DNA from: Candidatus Egaibacter danicus
Lineage (GTDB): Bacteria; Pseudomonadota; Gammaproteobacteria; Burkholderiales; Burkholderiaceae
Assembly (NCBI GenBank): GCA_011391115.1
Contig: JAABRC010000059.1
Coordinates: 1 to 8,624, forward strand
Direction of reading: 5' to 3'
DNA length: 8,624 bases
Both the position numbers and the translations under genes were made by a program. Shown piece after piece: positions 6,958 through 8,624 of this stretch. The notes below the pieces were generated by a model that saw only the letters and a list, made by a program, of their open reading frames with translations, was not told where the DNA came from and made no database searches. Position 1 is the first letter of the stretch. Every line of letters begins with the position of its first letter.

Positions 6958-7872
6958 ATGAGTGTCCGCACGACAGTTGTATTCACGGATCTGATTGGTA
7001 GTACCGGCGTCTTTGAAGCGGTTGGAAACCTCAAGGCGACCGAGGTCGTGACACGTTTGACGGGGTGGATTGGTGAAGTTTGTGTCGCTTACGGTGGCCG
7101 CGTGGTCAAGACCATGGGTGACGGCGTGCTGGCGGTATTTCCTGAGGGCCCTGAGGCTATCGAGGCCGTTGTCGAGATGCAGCGCAGCCACCAGAAGAAC
7201 ATGCTGCACATGCCGCCCAACCTGCAGATGCCCATTCGCATCGGGGTTGCCAGTGGCGACGTCGAAATCGTTGCAGGTGATTGTTTTGGCGATGCCGTCA
7301 ATGTGGCTGCCCGTCTGAGCGACCTCACGGGGCCTCACCAGATATGGGCCAACGCAGAGAGTTTGGTGCATGTCAATCTGCGGGATGGTATCCGCATGCG
7401 ATCACTGGGGCCCATCACCATCCGCGGCCGCGCCGAGCCCTGTCTGGCCTACCAGGTTGAGTGGAAAGAGGGGGAATCAACCGAATTCCTGACCATGCAG
7501 GCTGCGCTGGACTCACGGGTTGGCGAGCCACCGTCCGACGTGCTGGGTGGCCAGATCGAGCTCACCTGGCTGGATTCCACCAAAGTCTTCAAGTCTTTCG
7601 AGATGCCGGTCCATATTGGCCGCGTTCGGGAGGTTGAGTTTCTGGTCAATGACCCGCGTGTTTCCCGCACCCATGCCCGCATTGATTGGCGCAACGGTAG
7701 TGTGATGCTGGTTGATGTCAGCACCTACGGCGTATGGGTCCGCTTTGCGGGTGCCACCTCCGACCTGATCCTGCGGCGCGAAGAATGCGTGCTGCATGGC
7801 CGTGGTGAAATTGCGCTGGGTGCCTCGTTCAGCGACCTGAGCGTGCCGACGGTTGCTTTCTCCGTCACCTGA
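6958..7872 (+). CDS. Class III adenylate cyclase with C-terminal FHA domain
   Basis: A 304-aa soluble protein predicted to make cAMP. The catalytic domain (about 1-168) starts almost at once: metal-binding D11 in VFTDLIGST and D55 in VVKTMGDG, adenine-contacting K51 and D108 (GDCFGDAVN), and transition-state N115 and R119 in NVAARL. The Lys/Asp pair favours ATP over GTP. The catalytic domain is followed by a linker and an FHA domain (about 200-300): GR (221-222), SRTHARI (236-242) and DVSTYGVWV (253-261). FHA domains bind phosphothreonine peptides; here the usual Asn of the S/T-x-N-G motif is replaced (STYG), so ligand binding may be weakened. There is no transmembrane or receiver domain, so input probably comes through the FHA part. 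The start at 6958 has a strong ribosome binding site (AAGGAAGAG, 6941-6949). Class III cyclases act as dimers. The catalytic residues look complete; the signal sensed is unknown. Confidence 0.92.
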   Translation: MSVRTTVVFTDLIGSTGVFEAVGNLKATEVVTRLTGWIGEVCVAYGGRVVKTMGDGVLAVFPEGPEAIEAVVEMQRSHQKNMLHMPPNLQMPIRIGVASGDVEIVAGDCFGDAVNVAARLSDLTGPHQIWANAESLVHVNLRDGIRMRSLGPITIRGRAEPCLAYQVEWKEGESTEFLTMQAALDSRVGEPPSDVLGGQIELTWLDSTKVFKSFEMPVHIGRVREVEFLVNDPRVSRTHARIDWRNGSVMLVDVSTYGVWVRFAGATSDLILRREECVLHGRGEIALGASFSDLSVPTVAFSVT

Positions 7873-7939
7873 GCCAGCTCATCCATTCATTGAGAAGAGT
7901 GGGTGTTCGATTTACTTAGTGTACAGACTTATATTTTAA
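7873..7939. other. AT-rich spacer left of the dif-like site
   Basis: Between the cyclase stop and the Xer site the composition shifts sharply to AT (for example TTATATTTTAATATTAAC). No gene and no convincing terminator for the cyclase gene was found. The change in composition marks the approach to the recombination site. Confidence 0.5.
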
Positions 7940-7967
7940 TATTAACATAATATACATCGTATAAAGC
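7940..7967 (-). other. dif-like XerCD recombination site, probable element junction (att)
   Basis: Read on the + strand the site is a XerD-type arm TATTAACATAA (7940-7950), centre TATACA (7951-7956) and XerC-type arm TCGTATAAAGC (7957-7967). Compared with the reverse complement of E. coli dif as I remember it, the XerD arm matches 9 of 11, the centre 6 of 6 and the XerC arm only 4 of 11. A normal chromosomal dif should have two good arms. A good XerD arm on the chromosome side and a poor XerC arm on the side of a XafT-like gene is what one junction of a TLCphi-type integrated element should look like. It could also be a lone dif-like relic. Confidence 0.7.
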
Positions 7968-8578
7968 AGAATCAAGGGAAAAAGCAACCCCGTAAATCCC
8001 GTGAAACCCGCGCCCTGCTTGGCTCCCGCTTCAAAGTCCTGCTGTCCGATACCGGGCTGTCGCATGACGCTGCCGCGAAACTTTTGCAGGTCACGCCCAG
8101 AACGATCAAGTACTGGGTTTCAGGGGTCGTGCGGGTGCCGTATGCGGCCTACCGGCTGGTGCGCATCATGAGGGGTTTTGAGCTGCCGTGCGCTGGCTGG
8201 GAAGGCTGGCACATGCACTCGGGCAAGCTGTGGAGCCCGGAAGGACACGGGTTCACGCCTGAATGTCAGGGCTGGTGGCACCTACTTGTCAGACAAGCCG
8301 CCATGTTCCGCCAGATCACGGACCGGGAACGGCACTTGGACATCGCCCTGCAACGTATGACCACTAGGCCGGGTAGCTGGTCGAACCCGGCAGAACAGCC
8401 GCTGGCGGCGTTCAAGCCGGGTTCGGCAAGCGGCCCGGCCGACGCAGTCGGCGGGGCGGCGAAGCCGCCCGGCCTAGATTTATCTCTTAAACACTTTAGA
8501 ACACACAACACAGAAAACGGGCTCGTACAGAGGGAAGCCGCTCTGCCCTGCCCTTTGTCAGTAAACACTAACAAATAA
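7961..8578 (+). CDS. VC1465/XafT-like Xer recombination activation factor (HTH + DUF3653-like)
   Basis: The open frame runs from a stop at 7943 to 8578 and reads as family-like protein from about 7994 (KSRETRALL). Numbering from 7961, residues 32-68 form a helix-turn-helix (GLSHDAAAKLLQVTPRTIKYWVSG). This is followed by the family block VRVPYAAYRLVRIMRGFELP and by WEGWHMHSGKLWSPEGHGFTP (80-100), which I associate with DUF3653 phage proteins. In TLCphi the homologue XafT activates XerD-first recombination at dif without FtsK. No ATG or GTG exists in frame upstream: ATA at 7961 would give the expected N-terminus, while the first standard start, TTG at 8084, cuts the HTH in half. AAGGGA (7974-7979) has no in-frame start after it. 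After residue 135 the tail is low-complexity and overlaps DNA hairpins. Location beside the dif-like site supports the role. Start uncertain; possible pseudogene. Confidence 0.7.
   Translation: MKQNQGKKQPRKSRETRALLGSRFKVLLSDTGLSHDAAAKLLQVTPRTIKYWVSGVVRVPYAAYRLVRIMRGFELPCAGWEGWHMHSGKLWSPEGHGFTPECQGWWHLLVRQAAMFRQITDRERHLDIALQRMTTRPGSWSNPAEQPLAAFKPGSASGPADAVGGAAKPPGLDLSLKHFRTHNTENGLVQREAALPCPLSVNTNK
8416..8470 (+). repeat. Three consecutive GC hairpins
   Basis: GCCG-GGTT-CGGC (8416-8427), GCCGAC-GCA-GTCGGC (8438-8452) and GGGCGGC-GAA-GCCGCCC (8454-8470) lie in tandem. The last contains GCGAAGC, known as an unusually stable DNA mini-hairpin. No T-run follows, so it is not a clear terminator. Such clusters occur in origin and packaging regions of single-stranded DNA phages, though here they overlap the 3' part of a reading frame. 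Confidence 0.55.
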
Positions 8579-8588
8579 GGAACCGACC

Positions 8589-8624
8589 ATGAATCCTGTT
8601 ACATCTGCCCTGTTTGATCTGGAT
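8589..8624 (+). CDS. Start of a further element gene, partial
   Basis: ATG at 8589 follows AAGGA (8577-8581) at seven bases, and this ribosome binding site overlaps the stop codon of the XafT-like gene, suggesting coupled translation. Only 12 codons (MNPVTSALFDLD) are inside the window before it runs off the right edge. They are too few to assign a family; in a filamentous phage a small early or structural protein would be expected here. Confidence 0.6.
   Translation, partial: MNPVTSALFDLD

Larger units (their letters stand above)
7951..8624 (+). mobile_element. Left part of a putative Xer-dependent integrative phage element (IMEX), partial
   Basis: The element is inferred from a dif-like junction directly followed by a XafT-type gene, a cluster of hairpins and a further small gene start, with composition unlike the chromosome to the left. 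Elements of this class (CTXphi, TLCphi and relatives in Vibrio, Xanthomonas and Ralstonia) are mostly filamentous phages that borrow host XerC/XerD. No replication, coat or Zot-like gene is inside the window, so the phage type cannot be shown here, and the far end lies outside. Confidence 0.6.

Noticed and set aside
7873..7960. Sigma70 promoter for the XafT-like gene in the AT-rich stretch
   Set aside because: Many TATA-like hexamers occur by composition alone (TATATT, TATACA, TATAAA) and none is paired with a good -35 at proper spacing.
8266..8574. Minus-strand 102-aa open frame opposite the XafT-like gene
   Set aside because: The plus frame carries recognisable family sequence; the minus frame is compositionally a shadow of the GC-rich hairpin region.
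1..8624. CRISPR array, tRNA, rRNA or insertion sequence
   Set aside because: No regularly spaced repeats, tRNA-like cloverleaf, rRNA segment or transposase-like frame with terminal inverted repeats was seen on either strand.

Overview
The window looks like chromosomal DNA of a betaproteobacterium, most likely Burkholderiales/Comamonadaceae (Polaromonas, Rhodoferax or Acidovorax relatives). I infer this from GC-rich codon use, the type of GuaA, LdcA and cyclase proteins, and a TadA joined to a haloalkane dehalogenase. At the right end the chromosome appears to stop at a dif-like Xer recombination site, and an integrated phage-like element begins.

Layout, left to right. (1) The 3' two thirds of guaA (GMP synthase, +) is followed after 36 bp by thpR (2'-5' RNA ligase/cyclic phosphodiesterase, +). 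(2) A DUF72/YecE-like gene (-) converges on thpR with a 7-bp gap and shares a 106-bp divergent promoter region with a PaiB-type FMN-binding protein (+). (3) A 75-aa single-pass membrane protein follows the PaiB gene closely. (4) Next comes one 458-aa reading frame joining the tRNA adenosine-34 deaminase TadA to a complete DhlA-type (subfamily I) haloalkane dehalogenase. Its stop overlaps the start of an LD-carboxypeptidase (ldcA, peptidoglycan recycling) by one base. (5) A conserved-looking 112-aa protein of unknown function (-) converges on ldcA. (6) A 314-bp regulatory gap holds two GC palindromes that end in the same sequence. (7) A class III nucleotide cyclase with a C-terminal FHA domain (+) follows.

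After the cyclase the DNA turns AT-rich. It contains a 28-bp site at 7940-7967 whose XerD arm and central region match E. coli dif in inverted orientation but whose XerC arm is degenerate. Directly downstream is a protein with an HTH and a DUF3653-like region, resembling the VC1465/XafT family of Xer recombination activation factors from phage TLCphi of Vibrio cholerae. A row of small GC hairpins and the start of another gene follow. The degenerate XerC arm lies on the element side and the good XerD arm on the chromosome side, as expected for one junction of a TLCphi-style, XerD-first integrative element. I consider this, together with the TadA-dehalogenase fusion, the most notable content.

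The left genes are mainly housekeeping (purine synthesis, RNA processing, tRNA modification, cell-wall recycling). Coupled expression is supported for the membrane protein after the PaiB gene and for ldcA after the tadA fusion. All family assignments come from reading motifs and remembered homologues; no database search was run.
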